A DNA stretch of 26,261 bases from a virus. The notes below the pieces were generated by a model that saw only the letters and a program-made list of their open reading frames with translations, was not told the DNA's origin and did no database searches. The position numbers and the translations under genes are program-made. Below are positions 13,959 through 20,553 of the stretch, one piece after another. The stretch spans positions 1-26,261 of the IMG/VR virus record IMGVR_UViG_3300048556_000557. The stretch is one strand, 5' to 3'. Each line of letters begins with the position of its first letter. The stretch's first letter is position 1.

Positions 13959-14905
13959 TAGATGTCCTCCCATTTAATGCCAGTTTCTTCAAGCGACTTG
14001 ATATCTTCAGCTTTTAATCTAATAAATCTTTTTGTGCAATCGTCATTTGGATCATTCATTCTAATTTGATAATCCAATGCTTTGATGCTATCAATAAGTG
14101 CCTGTTGTTTATCATCATATTGTACAGGTTTTTCTTCTGCAGGCTTATCGTCATAAGACTCACCATCTAAATATAAATTTTCAACATTTTTCATTTTAGT
14201 GTCATTTGGACTTCCATAGCCAAAAACAGCATTGAAGTTTCTAGATGACTTGTCAACAGTTCTAGTCCAAAAATTACTTGCTTTTAAACCTCTGCAGACA
14301 GCACAGATAAATTCAGCCAACTCTTTCTTTTCCAGGCCAAGGTTTTTTAGATGCTTATTGGCGCATTCTTTTTGCTTGGTCGATAGCACTCTAATTTTTG
14401 AGAAGGTTTCAGGCTTGCAGGCATTCCAAGCTTCAATGATGATTGTCTTTTCATTAATAATTTCTTTTGGCTTTATTGTATCTTTTGTTACAGTTTTGAC
14501 CAGTTCTATCTTTTCTACAGGCTCTCCTCTGAGCTTATTGCATTCTTGGCAGATTTCGTCAGTAACAAAACGCCGAGATGTCTCATAAGCAGTCACAGGA
14601 TCATGCATTGTCACCGTTTTGCCGTCGGAACTGATTGAAATAAATCCCTCTTCTTCTAGTTGCGCCAAGCATTCACGACGATTTTTTGTACCACAGCCCA
14701 TCTTTAGCTCGCATGAATGCCAAGAAATCTGCCTGGAATTGCGTTCAGTTGAAGCCAGCCAGCACCAAAGAAGTCTTGCTTGTCCGCTTAGGCGTGAGTT
14801 GAACAATATTTCGTCAATAGGTGCCTTTATCCAGCCGGACTGAAGTTGAAAGTCAAGATCTATTTGTGCCAGTCGGCCAATTGGTGGCTTATGCCGTGGA
14901 TTCAT
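13958..14905 (-). CDS. Putative replication initiator / helicase loader with N-terminal winged-helix domain
   Basis: 315 residues on the minus strand. Residues about 20-120 look like a winged-helix DNA-binding domain: SGQARLLWCWLAS, then a recognition-helix region (GTKNRRECLAQLEEEGFISI) and a wing (SSDGKTVTM), as in RepA/O-type initiators and replisome organisers. A Cys-x2-Cys (CQEC, residues about 139-142) follows. The middle (IEAWNACKPETFSKIRVLST) and FWTRTVDKSSRNFNAVFGYG resemble the C-terminal helper domain of phage replication proteins (W-N ... F-L/W ... A-x-F-G). It is translationally coupled to the helicase and starts next to the iteron array, as expected for an initiator that binds the array and loads the helicase. 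Function is inferred from domain layout and context. Confidence 0.72.
   Translation of the reverse strand: MNPRHKPPIGRLAQIDLDFQLQSGWIKAPIDEILFNSRLSGQARLLWCWLASTERNSRQISWHSCELKMGCGTKNRRECLAQLEEEGFISISSDGKTVTMHDPVTAYETSRRFVTDEICQECNKLRGEPVEKIELVKTVTKDTIKPKEIINEKTIIIEAWNACKPETFSKIRVLSTKQKECANKHLKNLGLEKKELAEFICAVCRGLKASNFWTRTVDKSSRNFNAVFGYGSPNDTKMKNVENLYLDGESYDDKPAEEKPVQYDDKQQALIDSIKALDYQIRMNDPNDDCTKRFIRLKAEDIKSLEETGIKWEDI
13966..13971 (-). promoter_or_regulatory. Shine-Dalgarno site that fixes the helicase start
   Basis: On the minus strand GGGAGG lies seven bases before the ATG at 13958. The alternative ATG at 13973 would place this site inside the coding sequence, so the protein should begin MELPFYVQK. 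Confidence 0.75.
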
Positions 14906-14931
14906 GAAATTTTATCGATGCCTGAACGTTA

Positions 14932-15069
14932 GGGGGGTTGTCAACAGGGGGGTATCCAAGAAGGGGGGTGTCTTCAGGACAGGGTGTCCTCAGGTAACCC
15001 TAAAGGTATCCTCAGGTAACCCTAAAGGTGTCCTCAGGTAACCTTTGGGGGTGTCCTCAGGAAACCCCC
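14932..15069 (+). repeat. Iteron and G-run array, candidate replication origin
   Basis: Seven units begin with a G run followed by T-x-TC. Three have six G (14932, 14947 and 14963, every 15-16 bases). Four continue as GG(G)TGTCCTCAGG or GGTATCCTCAGG with cores starting at 14984, 15006, 15028 and 15051, spaced 22, 22 and 23 bases; the first two are followed by TAACCCTAAA, the third by TAACC. The last unit can fold as a hairpin, TGGGGGT (15046-15052) with ACCCCCA (15064-15070). The array lies between the leftward initiator gene and the rightward genes and is followed by a 50-base AT-rich stretch. Iterons next to an initiator gene and an AT-rich element are the classical layout of an initiator-dependent origin. 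That it is the origin, rather than an operator array, is inference. Confidence 0.65.
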
Positions 15070-15081
15070 ATCTATATAGAT
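15070..15081. promoter_or_regulatory. Perfect palindrome touching the -35 element, possible operator
   Basis: ATCTATATAGAT is its own reverse complement. Its last T is the first base of the -35 hexamer at 15081. A dimeric regulator bound here would block the promoter. It also forms the start of the AT-rich stretch that could melt at an origin. Confidence 0.4.
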
Positions 15082-15109
15082 TGATTTAGAAGAATAAAAG
15101 AAATAGAAT
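15081..15109 (+). promoter_or_regulatory. Sigma-70-type promoter for the rightward recombination operon
   Basis: TTGATT at 15081-15086 and TAGAAT at 15104-15109 are separated by exactly 17 bases; the -10 matches TATAAT at five of six positions. The predicted start near 15116 gives a short leader before the ATG at 15130. It reads away from the initiator gene and resembles a host-type early promoter. Confidence 0.6.
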
Positions 15110-15129
15110 TAATACAACGCGCGAGGGGA

Positions 15130-15537
15130 ATGAAAAAAGACGGCCACCGGAACAAAAAAGGAGAAACTTGGCAAGAAGCCAAGAGGAGATACAACCGGAA
15201 GTACTACAAGAAAAACCAAGACCAGCTCAAAGAGGCCCAGAAGGCCCGTGAAGCGGCCAAAAGACGCGCTCAGGTACTACGACAAGAAAAAGCGAAGAAA
15301 GCTCGCCTACAGGGCCTTGCAAAGGGCAGAGAGGTGCAAAAGAAAAAACAAGAAAAATGGGATGAGCTAGGCGTTATCGTCGCAAGAATGAACTTGCACG
15401 CCGGATTAAGCCAAAAAGAGATCTTCAGGATCCTGCAAGGATTGGCCAGTAGTCGTCAGATTTCTCAATGGATTGCAAGAGGCAAAAAGACTGTTAGGTT
15501 GAAAAGACCAACAGACAATTCTTCAAAAAATGGCTGA
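15130..15537 (+). CDS. Very basic helical protein with C-terminal helix-turn-helix-like segment
   Basis: 135 residues starting MKKDGHRNKKGETWQEAKRR. Residues about 10-80 are almost entirely Lys, Arg, Glu, Gln and Ala, predicted as a long charged helix or coiled coil. Residues about 90-120 (NLHAGLSQKEIFRILQGLAS, then SRQISQWIARGK) look like a helix-turn-helix (LSQKEIFRIL-x(5)-SSRQISQWI), as in small terminase or regulator DNA-binding heads. It is first after the origin candidate and promoter, so a DNA-binding regulator or replication accessory is plausible. GAGGGG ends only one base before the ATG, too close for a normal Shine-Dalgarno site. No family recognised. Confidence 0.65.
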   Translation: MKKDGHRNKKGETWQEAKRRYNRKYYKKNQDQLKEAQKAREAAKRRAQVLRQEKAKKARLQGLAKGREVQKKKQEKWDELGVIVARMNLHAGLSQKEIFRILQGLASSRQISQWIARGKKTVRLKRPTDNSSKNG

Positions 15538-16201
15538 TCTACCGAATCTCAAAGGTGTTGCAACTCAAGATTTAGTTGAGACAATCGGGAGCGGTCGCTT
15601 TCAGGCCAGTTACATCAACTGGAGCCGGACGATGCAGCTGTTCCGCGAAAATGCCAGTGGATGGACCGTTGAAGCTGTATTTAATGTTGACGGCACACTT
15701 CTCCATCGCGCTCCAGTCGGTGGCTATTTATTGCTGCGACTTCGTCATTTAGATGGAACTAAGACTCCTGAAGTCCCTCAGGCAATCATGGACAACCGCA
15801 ACCAATCGATTGCGTATGACAAAATCACTGCGCGAGACATCACTGATACACATCGCCGGGGTTCCTGCTTAGTCCTTGCATTCCAGACAGGATTGGCCCA
15901 TGAGCTATGGGCGAAGATGCCTCTTGAGAATGGTTATCAAGTAGCGGATGACCAGGAGATTAAGCAGGTAAAGTCCCAGTCGACGACGACGAAGTCTGCT
16001 TCGGCCACTGCGGAGGTTGCCAAGGCGTCTAAGAAAGACTTTGTGGCTATCGCTGAAAAGATGGGTTTAGTGGAGCCTGCCATTAAGTCTTTGATGGCGA
16101 AAGTTGATGACAACTTCGATGTTGGTATCAAGACTCTTAAGTCAAAGGACAAAGATTTTGTTTTGAAACTGAACGAGTCCTTTCAAGCCAGTGGTTACTA
16201 A
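15530..16201 (+). CDS. Single-strand annealing recombinase, DUF1071 (Sak3)-like
   Basis: 223 residues, overlapping the upstream gene by eight bases. ASYINWSRTMQLFRENASGW, VGGYLLLRLRHLDG, EVPQAIMDNRNQSIAYDKIT and ARDITDTHRRGSCLVLAFQT follow the order of DUF1071/Sak3 proteins (an L-S/N-W motif early, strand pairs, a conserved M-D-x-x-N, then a D-x-x-x-x-x-R helix with a GLA or GLG end). The C-terminus (residues 140-223) is a low-complexity Ser/Thr/Ala/Lys linker plus a helical tail, as in other annealing proteins. It would anneal complementary single strands during phage recombination with SSB, the exonuclease at 19012 and RusA. The assignment rests on remembered motif order. Confidence 0.65.
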   Translation: MADLPNLKGVATQDLVETIGSGRFQASYINWSRTMQLFRENASGWTVEAVFNVDGTLLHRAPVGGYLLLRLRHLDGTKTPEVPQAIMDNRNQSIAYDKITARDITDTHRRGSCLVLAFQTGLAHELWAKMPLENGYQVADDQEIKQVKSQSTTTKSASATAEVAKASKKDFVAIAEKMGLVEPAIKSLMAKVDDNFDVGIKTLKSKDKDFVLKLNESFQASGY

Positions 16202-16271
16202 CCCTGACTGGGAAATTAATGACGCCGCGCAAAGTATTGCTTTGTTCTTTAGCGGTGTAATCGTTAAATAA
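16191..16271 (+). CDS. Possible 26-residue protein overlapping the recombinase gene
   Basis: A GTG at 16191, overlapping the recombinase stop by 11 bases, opens a 26-codon frame beginning MVTNPDWEINDAAQSIALFF and ending at TAA 16271. The peptide has plausible composition, with a hydrophobic end. It fills the space between the recombinase and the terminator at 16286. It is too short to judge by composition alone. Confidence 0.3.
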   Translation: MVTNPDWEINDAAQSIALFFSGVIVK

Positions 16272-16285
16272 ATTCACTAATAGAC

Positions 16286-16309
16286 AAAGGGGTTGACACC
16301 CCTTTTTTT
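16286..16309 (+). terminator. Rho-independent terminator abutting the sigma factor gene
   Basis: AAAGGGGT at 16286-16293 pairs perfectly with ACCCCTTT at 16298-16305 around a TGAC loop, and the T run extends to 16309. It ends the recombination operon. The best start of the next gene, TTG 16311, lies two bases downstream. Confidence 0.9.
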
Positions 16310-16310
16310 A

Positions 16311-17156
16311 TTGACTAAAATTTATGAAGTTAGTTATTTACCAGTGTCAAGCCAGAAGAATATAATTGACTTTTGGCTTGATCAAGCCGGTAGGTTCCCT
16401 TTGCTACCTAAGGCTGAAGTCTTGCGATTAGCCAAAATTATTCAAAACCCAAAATCATCGAAAGTAGCAAGGGAAAGAGCAATACAAAAATTGATTCGCC
16501 ATAATCTAAAGCTGGTTCCTGGCATTGCAAAACGCATGACTGGTTCTATGAGGAGCTTCCGCCATGGTGATCATTGCTTGGCTGACTTGTTCCAGGTAGG
16601 CGCGATTGGTCTAAGGAGAGCAGCAGAAAAATTTGATCCGCAAAGAGGTTATACGTTTAGCACCTATGCAGTTTCATGGATCAAGCAGGCAATTTATCGT
16701 GAGGCTTATGGCATGATTTCACCAATTCGTGTTCCAGAAAGCACGCTCCGAGATTACTACGATCACGAAAAAAGCAAGGAGTCTGGCGATGCTCCTGTCT
16801 TAACAGCAAGGAAAAGAGATCGTCTTGAGGATGCTTTCTTCGCTATGAATTGTATAAGTTTTGACGTTCCACACAATAATGACGAAGATAGTGATTTTCA
16901 CCAATTGATTGCGTCAAAAGTCTATAAAGTGGCCAAGCCACGGATGACTTTCGATCAAATCATATCTAAAGCTTTTCTTAGTGATTTCCAAAAGAAAATA
17001 CTGTATATGAAATATATGGAGAATTACTCTGCCTCGCAGATCGCAGAAGAGACTGGAGACAAGGTCAGCAAGGTTCGTGACCATTTGAAAAGATCATTGA
17101 AATTAATTAGGAGAGAAGGGATGTATAATGAGGAAGTAAATCCCCTTTTGGGTTAA
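16311..17156 (+). CDS. Sigma-70 family RNA polymerase sigma factor, RpoD-like (sigma 1)
   Basis: 281 residues if it starts at TTG 16311; an earlier TTG at 16293 falls inside the terminator stem and is unlikely, and a GTG at 16344 is another option. Residues 18-46 (DFWLDQAGRFPLLPKAEVLR) match region 1.2 of primary-type sigma factors. Residues about 59-144 are region 2: HNLKLVPGIAKRM, then DLFQVGAIGLRRAAEKFDPQ and YTFSTYAVSWIKQAIYREAY. In E. coli RpoD the equivalent is STYATWWIRQAITRA; the phage has SW for WW and Tyr at the RpoD T440 position, so -10 recognition may be altered. Region 3 is shortened. Residues about 223-269 are region 4, with the helix-turn-helix YSASQIAEETGDKVSKVRDH. It should redirect host RNA polymerase to phage promoters. 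SSB follows three bases later. Confidence 0.85.
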   Translation: MTKIYEVSYLPVSSQKNIIDFWLDQAGRFPLLPKAEVLRLAKIIQNPKSSKVARERAIQKLIRHNLKLVPGIAKRMTGSMRSFRHGDHCLADLFQVGAIGLRRAAEKFDPQRGYTFSTYAVSWIKQAIYREAYGMISPIRVPESTLRDYYDHEKSKESGDAPVLTARKRDRLEDAFFAMNCISFDVPHNNDEDSDFHQLIASKVYKVAKPRMTFDQIISKAFLSDFQKKILYMKYMENYSASQIAEETGDKVSKVRDHLKRSLKLIRREGMYNEEVNPLLG

Positions 17157-17159
17157 TCA

Positions 17160-17507
17160 ATGGCTTCTATCAGCCTCTCTGGCAAAATTACCGGCAAAAA
17201 GTCGGAGCCTGCAGTGACATTGCGTCAAGCAGGAGAAATTTCTATTGCTGAATTCTCAGTACTAGATTCTGATTATGCATACTTCAAAAACAGGGACGAC
17301 AATCCTGGTCAGTTCTACAAGGTGCAAGTCGTAGGTAAAAATACTGACTGGTTATCTGAGAACTTGACCCATGGAAGCAAGGTCACTGTTCATGGCCAGC
17401 CTGTCTGGCGTGAATACAACGGACAAAAGATTTTGGACGTTAAGAATGCTCGAGTAGTCTCTATGGACGATAGGAAGCCTGCAGCCGAAAGCAGCTCGCT
17501 GTTCTAA
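17160..17507 (+). CDS. ssb: Single-stranded DNA-binding protein
   Basis: 115 residues with an OB-fold pattern: MASISLSGKITGKKSEPAVT, ISIAEFSVLDSDYAYFKNRD, FYKVQVVGKNTDWLSENLTH, GSKVTVHGQPVWREYNGQKI and LDVKNARVV. The order, conserved aromatic and Gly positions and total length fit a bacterial-type SSB domain with almost no linker. The C-terminus (ESSSLF) keeps a terminal Phe but lacks the acidic DDDIPF tip that recruits host partners, so host interactions may be reduced. The gene lies three bases after sigma 1 and is followed by a terminator, so the pair seems to form one unit. Confidence 0.85.
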   Translation: MASISLSGKITGKKSEPAVTLRQAGEISIAEFSVLDSDYAYFKNRDDNPGQFYKVQVVGKNTDWLSENLTHGSKVTVHGQPVWREYNGQKILDVKNARVVSMDDRKPAAESSSLF

Positions 17508-17548
17508 TCCTTTATGGATTCTAACTACAATCCTTCTTGTCTCTGTTT

Positions 17549-17579
17549 GGGGGTTGTTATTGCAGCCTCCACTTTTTTT
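17549..17579 (+). terminator. Probable terminator after ssb
   Basis: GGGGGTTG at 17549-17556 pairs with CAGCCTCC at 17563-17570 around a six-base loop, with two G-U wobbles, and seven T follow at 17573-17579. It separates the sigma-SSB pair from the next genes and explains the 101-base gap. Confidence 0.65.
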
Positions 17580-17608
17580 GTCCCAATTTTTATGGTGATA
17601 GATAGGCC

Positions 17609-18064
17609 ATGGACCCAAAATACTACGTCAGCGGAGCTGTTGGACCTTTCATCGACGAAACACCAATTGTCTCTCACGCCAATATCAAGCCCTACATTAT
17701 TGCAATTCTTTTGCACAGGGGAGCTGTCACCTTCGGAGAAGTGCTTGCTTGTATAGCACCACACTGTGCAGACGTTGATACTAAGATTGGCTTATGGGAT
17801 GGTCTAGAGAATTATCACGTTCAAGATAGGAACAGGCTAGAGATTTTAATAGAAGAAGTTTTAGGTGAAATGGTCTCTGGTGGTGTTTTGAGGTATAATA
17901 ATGAGCAAGACCTTTGGGTTTTATCTGTAGGCGAAAACCACAGGAACGTCCCTACGATAATCAACTGGGTCTCGGCTACAGGAGCACAGATGCCTCATCA
18001 TGTCATCCTGGAAATGTCTCAAGATGAAATTATCCGGTCTAACAAAACACATGCACACCACTGA
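17609..18064 (+). CDS. Hypothetical protein, possible winged-helix domain
   Basis: 151 residues beginning MDPKYYVSGAVGPFIDETPI. Residues about 28-110 have an order suggesting a winged helix: a helix (IKPYIIAILLHRGAVTFGEV), a second helical region (RNRLEILIEEVLGEMVSGGV) and a wing-like strand pair (LRYNNEQDLWVLSVGE). The C-terminal 40 residues are less structured and His-rich. There is no metal or catalytic motif. It is first in the unit after the ssb terminator and could be a regulator, but that is inference; I do not recognise the family. The large upstream-overlapping frame at 17514 is rejected because it runs through the terminator. Confidence 0.65.
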   Translation: MDPKYYVSGAVGPFIDETPIVSHANIKPYIIAILLHRGAVTFGEVLACIAPHCADVDTKIGLWDGLENYHVQDRNRLEILIEEVLGEMVSGGVLRYNNEQDLWVLSVGENHRNVPTIINWVSATGAQMPHHVILEMSQDEIIRSNKTHAHH

Positions 18065-18290
18065 AATTACTAGCACCAAAAAAGCTGAACTTGAAGTGAT
18101 TGCTTGGATGAACAAGTCTCCTCATCCGATGCCTGTATTCAGTCATGATGAGATCGTTTATGTTTTAAGGAAGACTGCTTGGCATAAAGCGAGAGTAATT
18201 ACTAGTTCACAAAACGGTTGCCAGTTACAATTAGTAGAGAGTAAAGAAGCGTTCAATCTTTATGATGCAAGATGTATCCGGCCGGCTTGA
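18051..18290 (+). CDS. Small hypothetical protein, SH3-like pattern
   Basis: 79 residues from ATG 18051, preferred over the ATG at 18000 because it reduces the overlap with the previous gene from 65 to 14 bases. Residues about 28-79 (VFSHDEIVYVLRKTAWHKAR, then VITSSQNGCQLQLVESKEAF and NLYDARCIRP) form a five-strand pattern with the G-x-V-Y ... W-x-x-A-x-V-x ... Y/F spacing of small SH3- or Tudor-like barrels. Such domains bind proteins or nucleic acids. No partner is evident. It overlaps the following gene by 29 bases. Confidence 0.6.
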   Translation: MHTTEITSTKKAELEVIAWMNKSPHPMPVFSHDEIVYVLRKTAWHKARVITSSQNGCQLQLVESKEAFNLYDARCIRPA

Positions 18291-18630
18291 GATAGCAGCT
18301 GTTTGCGACGACATTAAAGAGTTGTTGCTTGAGAAAAATGCCAAGTACGGCAACAGTGCTTTGAATCCAGTAAGGATTTTTAGTGGAGATTCAACTATCA
18401 GCCAATTGCTAGTCAGAATTGATGACAAGCTAAGCAGGATTAAAAGAGGTGCTGGCTTACTGGCGGCAGACGAGGATGTCATCAATGACTTGATTGGCTA
18501 CTTGGTGCTTCTCAAAGTTGCAATGAAAAGAGAGAACACACTTCAAGTTGAATATGATCAAATACTTGACTTTGCTTTTTTAGATGAAGAGCCGATCCAA
18601 TGGCAGCAGTATCGCAACACTGACATATGA
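18262..18630 (+). CDS. DUF1599-like protein (nucleotide modification associated domain 1)
   Basis: 122 residues starting with two Met codons. LLLEKNAKYGNSALNPVRIF, LVRIDDKLSRIKRG and DEDVINDLIGYLVLLKVAMK match, from memory, the DUF1599/Nmad1 pattern (K-x-x-YG-x-x ... I-x-x-R-x-x-D-K-x-x-R-x ... E-D-x-x-x-D-L-I-G-Y). This all-helical family resembles MazG-type NTP pyrophosphohydrolases and is found in phages with nucleotide metabolism genes; its exact reaction is not firmly established. It overlaps RusA by four bases (ATGA). A role in the nucleotide pool or in modified nucleotides is inferred from family and from ThyX and the reductase downstream. Confidence 0.72.
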   Translation: MMQDVSGRLEIAAVCDDIKELLLEKNAKYGNSALNPVRIFSGDSTISQLLVRIDDKLSRIKRGAGLLAADEDVINDLIGYLVLLKVAMKRENTLQVEYDQILDFAFLDEEPIQWQQYRNTDI

Positions 18631-18980
18631 ATTATCCAGAAATCGTTCTGCCAATCAAGCTAATGTCAAAGGCACGTCCTAGAGTTACTAGGAATGGCAC
18701 ATATATGCCTAAGCCTTATCAAGATTGGCGTAAAGAATGCAGTAACCTACTAAAAAATGCTTGGGACTTAGAACCAATTGACCATCCTATTTCCGTTGAG
18801 ATTGAGTGTTATGGCACTGCTCGTGGCGACATCGACAACTACATGGGAGCATTGTTCGATACGGCCAACAAAATCTTGTGGGTCGACGACCGCGCTTCCA
18901 TCATCCAGAAGGCATCAATCTCGTACTTCAAGAGGCCAACAGCAGAGAGTTGCTGGAAGATCCGTATCTATGACTTATAG
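18627..18980 (+). CDS. rusA: RusA-like Holliday junction resolvase
   Basis: 117 residues, the usual RusA length. LPIKLMSKARPRVTRNGTYM at the N-terminus and ARGDIDNYMGALFDTANKIL, then WVDDRA, give the family signature: D68-x-D70-N, D78, and D87-D88 in the DDR motif. These acidic residues coordinate metal for cutting branched DNA. The enzyme would resolve recombination and replication intermediates before packaging. It is coupled to the preceding gene by an ATGA overlap and precedes the exonuclease gene. Confidence 0.88.
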   Translation: MNYPEIVLPIKLMSKARPRVTRNGTYMPKPYQDWRKECSNLLKNAWDLEPIDHPISVEIECYGTARGDIDNYMGALFDTANKILWVDDRASIIQKASISYFKRPTAESCWKIRIYDL

Positions 18981-19011
18981 CTAAGTTAGATTGAAGGTAG
19001 TAAGTTTTTTC

Positions 19012-19893
19012 ATGCAATCCTCTGACGTAGAGATTTGCTATCTGCAGGCTGACCCTGAATATAGAAAAGCAAGAGGGCAAAGTCAGTCACATTTAAAGAC
19101 TATTCTTAGGAGCCCTGCTCATTACGTTAGTGCTGGTAAGCACGGATTGATTCCGTCCCCTGCGATGATTATGGGCACAGCCGTGCATTGCAAGCTTTTA
19201 GAAGGAGAAGATACTTTTGCTGCACAATTCACGCAACGCCCTGAAGGCATTAAGTTCACTACAAAAGAGGGCAAAGATTGGAGAGCTGCTAATAGCAAGA
19301 AAAGGATTCTTACTAACGACGGTAGAGATCGCCAGTGGGACTCTGTAGTTGGCATGGTCGATGCCTTACGAGGCTTGGAATGGTTTGACACTAGTCTGCA
19401 AGACTATCGTAAGTACAACGAAGTTTCCATCTACTGGAACGACGATAATATTGCCTGCAAGGCAAGGCTTGACCGTGTTATTCCATTAGAAAACGAAACA
19501 TTGGTCCTTGACCTTAAAACTACTGATAACATTTCGCCGGCAAAGTTTCAATCAAAGCTAGTCGATCTTGGTTACGACTTTCAGGCTGCTTGGTATTCTC
19601 ATGCGGCTGAAATTGCCTATGGCAAGCCAGTGCGGTTTATCTTTGTTGCAATTGAAAGAAGTGCTCCATACACTATTGACTTTTTTGAGGCTCCAAGGTA
19701 CATGATCAATGAAGCACGATACAAGAATCAAAAAGCACTAAGAATCCTTAAGGAGTGCAAGGAGAAGAATGAGTGGCCCACTCGACAGCCAAGCTTGAAA
19801 CTAGTAGATTATCCGAAGTGGTACACACCTGTCCCCCGCGATGATCAGCCCCTTGTCACCAACAAAAAAGATGGATTCGTACCGCTCTTCTGA
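19012..19893 (+). CDS. PD-(D/E)XK exonuclease, RecE / DUF3799-like
   Basis: 293 residues from ATG 19012; a TTG at 18991 would add seven residues, but the ATG start gives the usual N-terminus. QSHLKTILRSPAHYVSAG and MIMGTAVHCKLLEG (with its conserved His) match the N-terminal half of RecE-like phage exonucleases. Asp154 (ARLDRVI) and Asp167-Leu-Lys169 (LVLDLKTTD) form the PD-(D/E)XK site, and LGYDFQAAWY follows as the typical Q-x-x-x-Y helix. It would resect double-stranded ends to give single strands for the annealing protein at 15530. It overlaps thyX by 23 bases. Confidence 0.82.
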   Translation: MQSSDVEICYLQADPEYRKARGQSQSHLKTILRSPAHYVSAGKHGLIPSPAMIMGTAVHCKLLEGEDTFAAQFTQRPEGIKFTTKEGKDWRAANSKKRILTNDGRDRQWDSVVGMVDALRGLEWFDTSLQDYRKYNEVSIYWNDDNIACKARLDRVIPLENETLVLDLKTTDNISPAKFQSKLVDLGYDFQAAWYSHAAEIAYGKPVRFIFVAIERSAPYTIDFFEAPRYMINEARYKNQKALRILKECKEKNEWPTRQPSLKLVDYPKWYTPVPRDDQPLVTNKKDGFVPLF

Positions 19894-20521
19894 TTGCAGG
19901 CTTGTATGGATCACTCCAGACGCCGAGGAAATGATTGCCTATCTGGCAAGAGTTTCTAATCCCACTAATCAAAACAGTAAAGAAACAGCGCCTAAGTTAA
20001 TTCGCTATTTGATTAAGCATAGCCATTGGTCGCCATTTGAAATGGCTACAATGTGCGTAGAAATTAATACAACCCGTGCTATCGCACAGCAAATTATACG
20101 CCATCGAAGCTTTTCGTTCCAGGAATTTTCTCAAAGATATTCTGATGTAGGGCAGCTTGGTGATTCAATTATTCCTCATCTTCGCCGGCAAGACAAAAGC
20201 AATAGGCAAAATTCAATTAATGATTTAAGGCAGGAGGAAGTTGGTGGTTTTTATCGTAGAATTAGCGAGTTGTTTGAGGATTCTGAGCATCTTTACAAAG
20301 AGATGGTTAGTTCTGGTATTGCCAAAGAATGTGCAAGGGCTGTATTGCCTTTAAATACACGTACACGTTTATATATGAGTGGCACAGTTCGCTCATGGAT
20401 TCATTATTTAGATATCAGAGCTAGTCCTGAAACTCAACTAGAACATCGTCAAGTTGCTGAAGATGTTTTAACTATTTTTGAACAAGAGATGCCTGATGTT
20501 TACGAAGCTGCTTTTACCTAA
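19871..20521 (+). CDS. thyX: FAD-dependent thymidylate synthase
   Basis: 216 residues from ATG 19871 (MDSYRSSDCRLVWI); an earlier ATG at 19841 would increase the overlap with the exonuclease. The ThyX signature R-H-R-x(7)-S-x-R-Y is present as RHRSFSFQEFSQRY (residues 77-90), and HWSPFEMATM (residues 52-61) is the second conserved block. RSWIHYLDIR, followed by ASPETQLEHRQVAEDV, is the C-terminal dUMP/FAD-binding region. It makes dTMP from dUMP with methylenetetrahydrofolate and NADPH, supporting phage DNA synthesis when host pools are limiting. ThyX is common in cyanophages. Confidence 0.95.
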   Translation: MDSYRSSDCRLVWITPDAEEMIAYLARVSNPTNQNSKETAPKLIRYLIKHSHWSPFEMATMCVEINTTRAIAQQIIRHRSFSFQEFSQRYSDVGQLGDSIIPHLRRQDKSNRQNSINDLRQEEVGGFYRRISELFEDSEHLYKEMVSSGIAKECARAVLPLNTRTRLYMSGTVRSWIHYLDIRASPETQLEHRQVAEDVLTIFEQEMPDVYEAAFT

Positions 20522-20553
20522 AACGGTATCCTAGCCCGATTTAGAGTGTAAGA

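Noticed and set aside
13956-13973. ATG at 13973 as helicase start
   Set aside because: The GGGAGG ribosome binding site would lie within the coding sequence; the ATG at 13958 has proper spacing and a TAATG junction.
14939-14944. Perfect TTGACA on the minus strand as -35 for the initiator operon
   Set aside because: The only -10-like hexamer (TAAAAT) is 24 bases away, too far for a sigma-70 promoter; part of a GTTGTCAAC near-palindrome instead.
14932-15069. CRISPR array
   Set aside because: Repeats are only 7-18 bases, drift in sequence and have spacers of a few bases that are themselves repeated; no cas genes.
17514-17756. 80-codon frame with a hydrophobic N-terminus after ssb
   Set aside because: It runs through the stem and T run of the terminator at 17549-17579 and overlaps the well-supported gene at 17609 by about 150 bases; its Phe codons come from the T run.
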